A stretch of 64,000 bases of DNA from Streptomyces sp. SID486 (GTDB lineage Bacteria; Actinomycetota; Actinomycetes; Streptomycetales; Streptomycetaceae). Positions 14,738 through 21,699 of the stretch are shown piece after piece. The notes under the pieces are model-generated. The model saw nothing but the letters and a program-made list of their open reading frames with translations, did not search any database and was not told the DNA's origin. Made by a program: the position numbers and the translations under genes. Location: NCBI RefSeq assembly GCF_009865385.1, contig NZ_WWJT01000317.1, forward strand, positions 1-64,000, written 5' to 3'. Position 1 is the first letter of the stretch, and every line of letters starts with the position of its first letter.

Positions 14738-15241
14738 ATGTCCAGCGAATACGCCAAACAGCTCGGGGCCAAGCTCCGGGCCATCCGCACCCAGCAGGGC
14801 CTTTCCCTCCACGGTGTCGAGGAGAAGTCCCAGGGGCGCTGGAAGGCCGTGGTGGTCGGTTCGTACGAGCGCGGCGACCGCGCCGTGACCGTCCAGCGTC
14901 TTGCCGAGTTGGCCGATTTCTATGGCGTCCCGGTCCAGGAACTCCTGCCGGGCACCACGCCGGGCGGGGCCGCCGAGCCGCCGCCGAAGCTGGTCCTGGA
15001 CCTGGAGCGGCTGGCCACCGTGCCGGCCGAGAAGGCGGGCCCGCTGCAGCGCTACGCGGCGACGATCCAGTCCCAGCGCGGCGACTACAACGGCAAGGTG
15101 CTGTCGATCCGCCAGGACGACCTGCGCACACTCGCCGTCATCTACGACCAGTCCCCCTCGGTCCTCACCGAGCAGCTGATCAGCTGGGGCGTGCTGGACG
15201 CGGACGCGCGCCGCGCGGTGGCCTCGCACGAAGAGGCGTAG
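14738..15241 (+). CDS. bldD: Developmental master regulator BldD
   Basis: BldD represses sporulation genes during vegetative growth; binding of tetrameric c-di-GMP joins two monomers and activates DNA binding. The 167-residue length matches S. coelicolor BldD. The N-terminal XRE helix-turn-helix spans about residues 8-70. The C-terminal domain holds the c-di-GMP signature RGD (114-116), eight residues, then RQDD (125-128), fully intact. The ATG has GGGGAGC as ribosome site. It is transcribed away from the pyr operon and ends in a very strong hairpin. Confidence 0.97.
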   Translation: MSSEYAKQLGAKLRAIRTQQGLSLHGVEEKSQGRWKAVVVGSYERGDRAVTVQRLAELADFYGVPVQELLPGTTPGGAAEPPPKLVLDLERLATVPAEKAGPLQRYAATIQSQRGDYNGKVLSIRQDDLRTLAVIYDQSPSVLTEQLISWGVLDADARRAVASHEEA

Positions 15242-15268
15242 CCCCCTCCCAGGACTCAGCAGAAACGT

Positions 15269-15313
15269 GCCGCCGGGGTGGCCGGACCTTCATGGTCCGG
15301 CCACCCCGGCGGC
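15269..15313 (+). terminator. bldD terminator
   Basis: A perfect 20-bp GC-rich stem (15269-15288 with 15294-15313) has a TTCAT loop and begins 28 nt after the bldD stop. It is the strongest simple hairpin on the left side of the window. Confidence 0.85.
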
Positions 15314-15456
15314 GTTCTGCGACGAGGCCGCGCCCGCCCGGCACCGGCGTCGGCACGCGCGGCCGGGCCTCGGACGCCGGTGACGAGGCCGGGGTCCGCC
15401 TGGGGCGGACGTGCGCCATGGGCGGACGCGCCCGGCACCGCAGCGCGGACATGCCT

Positions 15457-15529
15457 GAGGGGCGCGGGGAACTGCGCGACGCGCCACGGGAGACCCGCAG
15501 CCGCCGTACGGCAGTCCTCTGCGCCCCTC
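15457..15529. repeat. GGGGCGCGGGGAACTGCGCGA-type intergenic element
   Basis: GAGGGGCGC (15457-15465) is the exact inverse of GCGCCCCTC (15521-15529), and between them is the GGGGAACTGCGCGAC sequence that I remember as a very common Streptomyces intergenic repeat. It lies 17 nt past the nusB stop, so it may also act as the nusB-side terminator. The rest of the 304-nt bldD-nusB gap (15314-15456) shows no gene, only GC-rich sequence. Confidence 0.6.
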
Positions 15530-15545
15530 TGGGCGGGCTGTGCGG

Positions 15546-15974
15546 CTACGCGCGCCGCAGCGTCGGCTTCAGCTCCTTCAGCCGGCCCAGCAGGCCGTTG
15601 ACGAAGGCGGGCGACTCGTCCGTCGAGAACTCCTTCGCCAGCTGCACCATCTCGTCCAGGACGACGGCGTCCGGGGTCTCGTCGACCCAGATCAGCTCGT
15701 ACGCGCCCAGCCGCAGGATGTTGCGGTCGACGACCGGCATGCGGTCCAGCGTCCAGCCCACGGCGTACTGGGCGATCAGCTCGTCGATCCGCGTCGCGTG
15801 CTCCGCGTAGCCCTCGACCAGTTGCATCGTGTACTCGCTGACCGGCGGCTGCCGGGTGTCGGACCGGGACAGCCGGACCCAGTCCGCGAGGACCGTCAGG
15901 ACGTCGGCGCCGCGCTGATCGCCCTCGAAGAGGATCTGGAAAGCGCGCTTGCGGGCCGTGTTGCGGGCAGCCAC
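15546..15974 (-). CDS. nusB: Transcription antitermination factor NusB
   Basis: NusB binds boxA RNA with NusE (ribosomal protein S10) and supports transcription of rRNA operons. The 142-residue all-helical protein shows the family's start (AARNTARKRAFQILFEGDQRG) and the C-terminal segment DRNILRLGAYELIW...VVLDEMVQLAKEFSTDESPAFVNGLLGRL. It begins with GTG only 2 nt after the efp stop, so it is coupled to efp. It converges on bldD. Confidence 0.95.
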   Translation of the reverse strand: MAARNTARKRAFQILFEGDQRGADVLTVLADWVRLSRSDTRQPPVSEYTMQLVEGYAEHATRIDELIAQYAVGWTLDRMPVVDRNILRLGAYELIWVDETPDAVVLDEMVQLAKEFSTDESPAFVNGLLGRLKELKPTLRRA

Positions 15975-15976
15975 GG

Positions 15977-16543
15977 TTAGCTGTTCACCCGGCCGAGGTA
16001 GTCGCTGGTGCGGGTGTCGACCTTGATCTTCTCACCGGTGGTGATGAAGAGCGGGACCTGGATCTGGTGGCCGGTCTCCAGGGTGGCGGGCTTGGTACCA
16101 CCGGTGGAGCGGTCGCCCTGGACACCCGGCTCGGTCTCCTGGACGACCAGCTCGACGGCGGCCGGCAGCTCGACGAAGAGCACCTCGCCCTCGTGCTGGG
16201 CCACGGTGGCCGTGAAGCCCTCGATGAGGAAGTTGGCGGCGTCGCCGACGGCCTTGCGGTCGACCATCAGCTGGTCGTACGTCTCCATGTCCATGAAGAC
16301 GAAGTACTCGCCGTCCATGTACGAGAACTGCATGTCGCGCTTGTCGACAGTGGCCGTCTCGACCTTGACACCGGCGTTGAAGGTCTTGTCGACCACCTTG
16401 CCGGAGAGCACGTTCTTCAGCTTGGTGCGCACGAAGGCCGGGCCCTTGCCAGGCTTGACGTGCTGGAACTCGACGACGGACCAGAGCTGGCCGCCTTCGA
16501 GCTTGAGCACCAATCCGTTCTTGAGGTCGTTCGTGGAAGCCAC
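15977..16543 (-). CDS. efp: Elongation factor P
   Basis: EF-P helps ribosomes make peptide bonds at proline stretches. The 188-residue length is typical. The [12 protein letters not shown] loop near residues 30-41 contains the tip lysine used for modification in other bacteria, and the C-terminal S1-like region ends with [17 protein letters not shown], the family signature. The GTG at 16543, with AGGAGA upstream, is chosen over upstream codons because the protein then begins with the conserved [12 protein letters not shown]. It lies in a pepP-efp-nusB operon. Confidence 0.96.
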   Translation of the reverse strand: MASTNDLKNGLVLKLEGGQLWSVVEFQHVKPGKGPAFVRTKLKNVLSGKVVDKTFNAGVKVETATVDKRDMQFSYMDGEYFVFMDMETYDQLMVDRKAVGDAANFLIEGFTATVAQHEGEVLFVELPAAVELVVQETEPGVQGDRSTGGTKPATLETGHQIQVPLFITTGEKIKVDTRTSDYLGRVNS

Positions 16544-16593
16544 GGTTGCGGAATCTCCTGGACTGACGTGGACGACCACGGGGGCACGCACTC

Positions 16594-17700
16594 CTACAGC
16601 GCGAGCAGCTCCTTGGTCGTGATGGTGAGTAGCTCGGGTCCGCCGTCCGCCTCGGGGCGCACGACGAGCGTGTCATCGATCCGGACACCGCCCCGGCCCG
16701 GGAGGTGGACCCCCGGTTCGACGGTGACCGGCACGCAAGCGTCCAGTTTACCCATGGCCGCGGGCGCCAACTGCGGGTCCTCGTCGATTTCGAGTCCGAC
16801 CCCGTGTCCGATCAGCGGTGGCAGGGCCTCCGCATAGCCCGCGGTGTCCAGTACCTGCCGTGCCGCGCGGTCCACGTCGCGGTAGGCGGCGCCGGGTGCG
16901 AGGAACTCCCGTCCGGCCCGCTGAGCGGCGAAGACGAGGTCGTACAGCTCGATCTGCCAGTCGGCCGGCGAGGTGCCGATGACGAACGTACGGCCGATCT
17001 CGCAGCGGTAGCCGCGGTAGGTGGCGCCGAGGCAGACGGAGAGGAAGTCCCCCTCCTCCACGCGCCGGTCGGTGGGCCGGTGCCCCCGGCGGCCGGCGTG
17101 CGGGCCGGTGGCCACGGAGGTGGGGAACGCCGGGCCGTCGGCGCCGTGGTCCACCAGGCGCCGCTCCAGCTCCAGCGCGAGGTGCCGTTCGGTGCGGCCG
17201 ACCAGGATGGACTCCAGCAGTTCGCCGAGGGCCTGGTCGGCGATCTCGGCGCCGATGCGGATGCAGGAGATCTCCTCCTCGTCCTTGACCACCCGCAGCT
17301 GCTCGACGGCGCCGCCGATGTCGGTGAGGCGGAGCCCGGGGGCGACCGAGGCGAGGGCTCTGTGCCGGGCCACGGTGAGGTGGTGCTCCTCGACCGCCAG
17401 GGAGTCGGCTCCCTGGGCCGCGGCGAGGCCGGCCGCCGCGACCGAGGCGTCACCGCCGTTCGCGGCGAGGACGTGCAGGCGCACGTGCTCGTCCGGCCTG
17501 CCTTCGTAGGGACGGTCCTCCGGCGGGCCGGCGCACACCAGGAGGTCCTCGCTCCGGCCGAGCAGCAGGACGGCTCCCTGCGGGGCTGCGGCGGCGAGGT
17601 AGCGGACGTTGGCCGGGCGGGTGACGAGCGCTGCCGCGGTGCCGGCCGCGTTGACGTGGTCCCGCAGCCGGGATCGGCGGTTCGCGTACACCTCTGACAT
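16594..17700 (-). CDS. pepP: Xaa-Pro aminopeptidase/dipeptidase (M24 family)
   Basis: This 368-residue M24 metallopeptidase probably releases N-terminal residues before proline. The N-terminal creatinase-like domain covers about residues 1-125. The catalytic domain carries the metal-ligand segments [38 protein letters not shown] and [23 protein letters not shown]. The symbol is by position and family; pepQ would be equally fair. The ATG at 17700 has no ribosome site, but TACGCT lies 6 nt upstream and could be a -10, so a leaderless transcript is likely. It is the last gene of the left syntenic block. Confidence 0.88.
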   Translation of the reverse strand: MSEVYANRRSRLRDHVNAAGTAAALVTRPANVRYLAAAAPQGAVLLLGRSEDLLVCAGPPEDRPYEGRPDEHVRLHVLAANGGDASVAAAGLAAAQGADSLAVEEHHLTVARHRALASVAPGLRLTDIGGAVEQLRVVKDEEEISCIRIGAEIADQALGELLESILVGRTERHLALELERRLVDHGADGPAFPTSVATGPHAGRRGHRPTDRRVEEGDFLSVCLGATYRGYRCEIGRTFVIGTSPADWQIELYDLVFAAQRAGREFLAPGAAYRDVDRAARQVLDTAGYAEALPPLIGHGVGLEIDEDPQLAPAAMGKLDACVPVTVEPGVHLPGRGGVRIDDTLVVRPEADGGPELLTITTKELLAL

Positions 17701-17965
17701 GAGATGAGCGTAGGAGTTCTGGGCGATTTGTGCCGATTGAGAGGGCCGAGTGGGGTTCCGCGGGGTGCTGACGCATACGCCGGGGGTGCTGAGGGGTGCG
17801 CTGCGGGGCGCTGAGGCATACGCCGCAGGGTGTCGGGACGGCGCGGGGCGGGGGTCCACCGGGTCCGCGCGGTAGGGTCGGCCGCCCGCCGCACACGTCA
17901 GCCGCGTGCGGTGTAGCGGGTGTCTTGCCCTGCACGAGGGCCCGCTTCCCCTTACTCTTCCCCGC
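17701..17965. other. Junction region with short direct repeats
   Basis: This 265-nt gap separates two blocks that are far apart in S. coelicolor. It holds two near-identical 16-mers (GCTGACGCATACGCCG at 17767-17782 and GCTGAGGCATACGCCG at 17810-17825) within a string of GGGGTGCTGA-like words, and an imperfect hairpin near 17889-17914. TACTCT at 17953-17958 is a -10 candidate for the next gene. Confidence 0.5.
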
Positions 17966-18643
17966 ATGGCTGCGGCTCACGGACGAATGTCGGACAGCGC
18001 TGATGGAATGGGCGACGTGAAGGACACCGAAGATGCGGACCGGCGCTCTGGCAAGCCTGGGCCGCCGGCCTTCCTGGCCGCGGTGGAAGCCCTGCGCAGC
18101 AGCCGGCTGCGGCCGCAGGTCGAGGTGGAGCCGACGCCCGCCCCGCAGCGGCTCGCCCCGTACGCGTACGCGCTGGAGGCGGTGGTGGTCGACGGCGAGC
18201 AGGAGCTGGCCGACGGCCGGCTGGTGCTGCTGCACGACCCGGCCGGGCACGAGGCGTGGCGGGGCACGTTCCGGCTGGTGACGCTGGTGCGTGCCGAGCT
18301 GGAGCCGGAGATGGCCGCCGATCCGCTGCTGCCGGAGGTGTGCTGGTCGTGGCTGACCGGGGCGCTGCAGGCGCGCGGTCTCGGCTACGGCGAGCCCAGC
18401 GGCACGATCACCCGGGCCGGCTCGCACTACTTCGGCGGGCTGGCCGAGCGGCCGGCCGCCTCGCAGATCGAGATCCGGGCGTCGTGGACACCCCGCGAGG
18501 GACTGGGCGGGGTGCCGGACACCGCCGCCCACCTGCTCTCCTGGTGCGATCTGCTGGCGCAGGTCGCGGGCCTGCCGCCGGCCGGTCCGGGGGACGCGTC
18601 GGTGGTGACCCTGCCGCAGCGCAGGGGCCCGCAGTCACCCTGA
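17966..18643 (+). CDS. DUF3000 family protein
   Basis: This is a conserved actinobacterial protein of unknown function, about 225 residues with this start. Recognisable conserved segments are PPAFLAAVEALRSSRLRPQVEVEP, the acidic middle (LVRAELEPEMAADPLLPEVCWSWL) and YGEPSGTITRAGSHYFGGLAERPAASQIEIRASWTP. No membrane segment or catalytic motif is seen. The ATG at 17966 lacks a ribosome site but is 8 nt downstream of TACTCT, which fits leaderless translation; an ATG at 17987 is the alternative. In S. coelicolor this gene follows hemE, which is absent here. Confidence 0.8.
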   Translation: MAAAHGRMSDSADGMGDVKDTEDADRRSGKPGPPAFLAAVEALRSSRLRPQVEVEPTPAPQRLAPYAYALEAVVVDGEQELADGRLVLLHDPAGHEAWRGTFRLVTLVRAELEPEMAADPLLPEVCWSWLTGALQARGLGYGEPSGTITRAGSHYFGGLAERPAASQIEIRASWTPREGLGGVPDTAAHLLSWCDLLAQVAGLPPAGPGDASVVTLPQRRGPQSP

Positions 18644-18689
18644 GCCCTTCCTAGCCCCCCGAGGCCCCAGCCTCGCCGGGCCCGCCGAG

Positions 18690-18893
18690 CCTCGCCGGGC
18701 CCACCGAGCCTCGCTCCCTCCCGAGTCTCGCCCCCCAGCCTCGCCGGGCCCACCGAGCCTCGCTCCCTCCCGTGTCTCGCCCCCCGAGCCTCGCCGGGCC
18801 CGCCGAGCCTCGCTCCCTCCCGAGTCTCGCCCCCAGCCTCGCCGGGCCCGCCGAGCCTCGCCCCTCCCGAGCCTCGCCCCTCCCGAGCCCCGC
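18690..18893. repeat. Tandem repeat of about 49 bp, four copies
   Basis: Units begin at about 18690, 18739, 18789 and 18837 with lengths 49, 50, 48 and a diverged last unit; a partial unit precedes at 18671. Each unit starts CCTCGCCGGGCCC(A/G)CCGAG, goes on with CCTCGCTCCCTCCCG and ends TCTCGCCCCC. The repeat is almost free of A and T and directly follows the DUF3000 gene. The remaining 18894-19154 is AT-richer and holds several GATC words (for example near 18990-19000 and 19033-19043); the response-regulator promoter should be there but I cannot fix it. Confidence 0.9.
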
Positions 18894-19154
18894 CGGATGA
18901 TCATCGCGGACGCCTTGTTGACCATCTCTTTGTCGATACGGCCACTTTCCGTACTCGAATCGCACTCGCCCGAACCGACTCGATCTTCGGATGATCGATC
19001 GCGTGTCCGAATTGCACAGATTGTTACTCACTAGATCGTGATCATTCTCTAAAGGCGGACGAGTTTGCTGCCGAAGACGACTGTGACCTTGAAAGCACGG
19101 TTCGTCCCGGCTTCCTCCCCACAAGCCGGCCCCGTCCCCCACCCAGGAGGCCTG

Positions 19155-19814
19155 GTGTCCGTTCTCCTTGAGCAACCCGCAAGCCTGGTCGCCTACCGCC
19201 CGAACAAGCCGACCGCCATGGTGGTCGTGGCCGACCCGCGCGTCCGTTCCACCGTCACCCGTCACCTGTGGGCGCTCGGCGTGCGTGATGTCATCGAAGC
19301 CTCGTCCATCGCGGAGGCTCGTCCCCGCATCGGCAACCCGCGCGACATCTGCGTCGCCGACGTCCACCTGCCCGACGGCTCCGGCCTGACCCTCCTGTCC
19401 GAGACCCGCGCCGCGGGCTGGCCCAACGGACTCGCGCTGTCCGCCGCCGACGACATCGGCGCGGTGCGCAACGCCCTGGCCGGCGGGGTCAAGGGCTACG
19501 TCGTCACCGGCACCCGCACCAACATCGGCCTCCCCAGCCGCCCGGGTGCCGCCCCCCTCGGCGCCGCCGCGCGCATGCACCGCCGCCCCCCGGGTGCCCC
19601 GAGCCACCCGGGCGGCTACCGGGAACTGTCCGGACGCGAGGTCGAGGTGCTGCGGCTGGTCGCGGAGGGCCAGTCGAACAAGGCGATCGGCGTCTCCATG
19701 GGCCTGTCCGCCCTCACCGTGAAGAGCCACCTCGCCCGCATCGCCCGCAAGCTGGGCACGGGGGACCGGGCCGGCATGGTGGCCGTGGCCCTGCGCACCG
19801 GGATCATCCACTGA
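19155..19814 (+). CDS. Orphan LuxR/NarL-type response regulator
   Basis: The 219-residue protein has an N-terminal receiver-like domain (about 19-135) and a C-terminal LuxR helix-turn-helix (about 155-217, LSGREVEVLRLVAEGQSNKAIG...TVKSHLARIARKLG). The likely phosphoacceptor is Asp69 in VADVHLPDGSG. The acidic pocket is reduced: the usual Asp-Asp pair is Ala26-Asp27, so phosphorylation may not control it in the normal way. No sensor kinase is adjacent. The GTG at 19155 has AGGAGG 4 nt upstream and gives a receiver of normal length; an in-frame upstream start is less likely. It corresponds to the SCO6029 position, from memory. Confidence 0.85.
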   Translation: MSVLLEQPASLVAYRPNKPTAMVVVADPRVRSTVTRHLWALGVRDVIEASSIAEARPRIGNPRDICVADVHLPDGSGLTLLSETRAAGWPNGLALSAADDIGAVRNALAGGVKGYVVTGTRTNIGLPSRPGAAPLGAAARMHRRPPGAPSHPGGYRELSGREVEVLRLVAEGQSNKAIGVSMGLSALTVKSHLARIARKLGTGDRAGMVAVALRTGIIH

Positions 19815-19902
19815 GCCCAGCGGATGCCCCCTTCGGCGGAACCCGGCGTTCGCACCCGCGCACCAGCCACACCCCGAGCTGACTGGTTTACGCCCCTCCC
19901 GG

Positions 19903-19932
19903 GCCCGTCGACGGAACGTTCCGTCGACGGGC
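19903..19932. promoter_or_regulatory. Perfect 30-bp palindrome upstream of RNase D
   Basis: GCCCGTCGACGGAAC (19903-19917) is followed directly by its exact inverse (19918-19932), so all 30 bases are palindromic. It lies 28 bp before the RNase D start and overlaps the place where a -35 should be for the TACCCT -10 at 19949-19954. It could be a repressor operator, or the terminator of the upstream regulator gene. Confidence 0.75.
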
Positions 19933-19960
19933 GCCGTCCGTACACGGATACCCTTGACAG

Positions 19961-21250
19961 GTGACCGACGCCCAAGACACCGCAGCAGACAGTTCCCTGC
20001 GCACCACCGGAGGCACCCCTCCGGACGACGCCGGATCTTCTGTGATGGGGGCGCCGACTCCGCTGCTCGAACCCCGCGAGGGCATTCCGCCCGTCGTCGC
20101 CGACGAGGCGGCCCTCGCCCGGGTGATCGCCGACTTCGCCGCCGGCTCCGGTCCGGTCGCCGTGGACGCCGAGCGCGCCTCCGGCTACCGCTACGGCCAG
20201 CGCGCCTATCTGGTGCAGCTGCGCCGCGAGGGCGCCGGGAGCGCGCTGATCGACCCCGTCGCCTGCCCCGACCTGTCCGGGCTCGGCGAGGCGCTGTCGG
20301 GCGTCGAGTGGGTGCTGCACGCCGCCACCCAGGACCTGCCGTGCCTGCGTGAGATAGGCATGATTCCGAGCCGCCTGTTCGACACCGAGCTGGCCGGCCG
20401 GCTCGCCGGCTTCCCCCGGGTCGGCCTCGGCGCCATGGTGGAGGGCGTCCTCGGCTACGTGCTGGAGAAGGGCCACTCCGCCGTCGACTGGTCGACCCGT
20501 CCGCTGCCCGAGCCGTGGCTGCGCTACGCCGCGCTCGACGTCGAACTGCTCGTCGACCTGCGGGACGCCCTGGAGAAGGAGCTGGACCGGCAGGGCAAGC
20601 TGGAGTGGGCCCTGCAGGAGTTCGACGCGATCGCGTCGGCCCCGCCGGCCGAGCCGCGCAAGGACCCCTGGCGCCGTACGTCCGGGATGCACAAGGTGCG
20701 CCGGCGCCGGCAGCTCGCCGTCGTGCGGGAGCTGTGGCAGACCCGGGACCGCATCGCCCAGCGCCGGGACGTCTCGCCCGGGAAGGTGCTGAGCGACGCC
20801 GCCATCGTGGAGGCCGCGCTCGCCCTGCCCGGCTCCGTGCACGCCCTCGCCGCGCTGAACGGTTTCGGGCACCGGACCGGACGGCGGCAGCTTGAGCAGT
20901 GGCAGGCGGCGGTGGACCGGGCCAAGGCCCTGCCCGACTCCGGGCTGCCGCAGCCGGGACAGCCCGTGACCGGGCCGCCGCCACCGCGGGCGTGGGCCGA
21001 CAAGGATCCGGCCGCGGCGGCCCGGCTGTCCGCGGCCCGGGCGGGGGTGTCGGCCCTTGCCGAGCGGCTCACCATGCCGCAGGAGAACGTGATCTCCCCG
21101 GACACGGTCCGGCGGATCTGCTGGGAACCGCCCGCGGTCGTCGACGCCGGTTCCGTGAGCGCCGCGCTGGCCGGGTACGGCGCGCGTCCGTGGCAGGTCG
21201 AACTGGTGACGCCCGTGCTGGTCGACGCGCTGGCCACCAAGAACGCCTAG
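19961..21250 (+). CDS. rnd: Ribonuclease D family 3'-5' exonuclease
   Basis: The protein trims RNA 3' ends, typically tRNA precursors. The 429-residue chain has the DEDDy exonuclease domain (about 45-215): VAVDAERA with the first Asp/Glu, HAATQDLPCL with the second Asp, and RYAALDVELL with Tyr and the last Asp. An HRDC domain follows near 230-310 (LAVVRELWQTRDRIAQRRDVSPGKVLSD). The first 35 or so residues are low in conservation. The GTG lies 6 nt after TACCCT, so a leaderless message is likely. Its last codons form the first unit of a 34-bp tandem repeat. Confidence 0.9.
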   Translation: MTDAQDTAADSSLRTTGGTPPDDAGSSVMGAPTPLLEPREGIPPVVADEAALARVIADFAAGSGPVAVDAERASGYRYGQRAYLVQLRREGAGSALIDPVACPDLSGLGEALSGVEWVLHAATQDLPCLREIGMIPSRLFDTELAGRLAGFPRVGLGAMVEGVLGYVLEKGHSAVDWSTRPLPEPWLRYAALDVELLVDLRDALEKELDRQGKLEWALQEFDAIASAPPAEPRKDPWRRTSGMHKVRRRRQLAVVRELWQTRDRIAQRRDVSPGKVLSDAAIVEAALALPGSVHALAALNGFGHRTGRRQLEQWQAAVDRAKALPDSGLPQPGQPVTGPPPPRAWADKDPAAAARLSAARAGVSALAERLTMPQENVISPDTVRRICWEPPAVVDAGSVSAALAGYGARPWQVELVTPVLVDALATKNA

Positions 21251-21337
21251 CCGGCACGGGGCTCGATCACCCAAGAACGCCTGGCCGGCACAGGGCCCGA
21301 TCACCCAAGAGCACTCGGCCGGCACAGGGCCCGATCG
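21237..21337. repeat. 34-bp tandem repeat, three copies, starting in the rnd stop region
   Basis: Units at 21237-21270, 21271-21304 and 21305-21337 share the pattern CCAAGAACGCCT(A/G)GCCGGCAC...GATCAC. The first unit includes the last rnd codons and its TAG stop; the second has TGG at the same place. Confidence 0.9.
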
Positions 21338-21364
21338 TCGTCGGCGGACGTGAACTCTCGTCCT

Positions 21365-21455
21365 TCTTCCCGGCCGCCTCGCCCGTGCCCTCTCCCGCTC
21401 CCCTCCCCCTTTGTTCCCGTCCCCCTCCGCCCCTTCCCTTCCCCTTTTCCCACCG
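21365..21455 (+). other. Long polypyrimidine tract
   Basis: About 90 bases are nearly all C and T on the plus strand (for example CCCCTTCCCTTCCCCTTTTC), between the rnd repeats and the fadAB promoter. The opposite strand is purine-rich with G-runs. No gene is seen in 21338-21610. Confidence 0.6.
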
Positions 21456-21617
21456 GCCGCCTGCGCCTCTCTCAGGCCGCCGACGCGTCGAGGGAACGTC
21501 GAGATCGCGCCAAGATCCGGGGGCGTCGCGGGGTACGGGGTGCCGCTGCCGAAGGCGGACGCGCGCCGGCCGGCGATGTGACGTTCACCGCTCGGGGCGG
21601 CGGGGCTGGGCAGTTAC

Positions 21618-21656
21618 GTTACTCATAAGTAGCATGGGTCCTGAGCGCGCGCTCAG
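21618..21656 (+). promoter_or_regulatory. fadAB promoter region with two inverted repeats
   Basis: GTTACT-CATA-AGTAGC (21618-21633, 5 of 6 pairs) looks like a TetR- or GntR-type operator of the kind often seen upstream of fatty-acid degradation genes. It overlaps TAGCAT (21630-21635), a possible -10. The 16-bp perfect palindrome CTGAGCGCGCGCTCAG follows at 21641-21656 in the probable leader, before the GGAGGAGA ribosome site. Confidence 0.45.
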
Positions 21657-21699
21657 CGCATCGCAGCAGTGCCACCCCGCACCCTGGAGGAGAGCCATC

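Noticed and set aside
18690..18893. Possible CRISPR array
   Set aside because: Units are contiguous with no unique spacers and no cas genes are nearby; it is a simple tandem repeat.
18651..20984. Minus-strand open frame reading the 49-bp repeats as a repeat protein
   Set aside because: The frame depends on GC-rich repeats and continues as the mirror of the response regulator and RNase D genes. It has no start signal.
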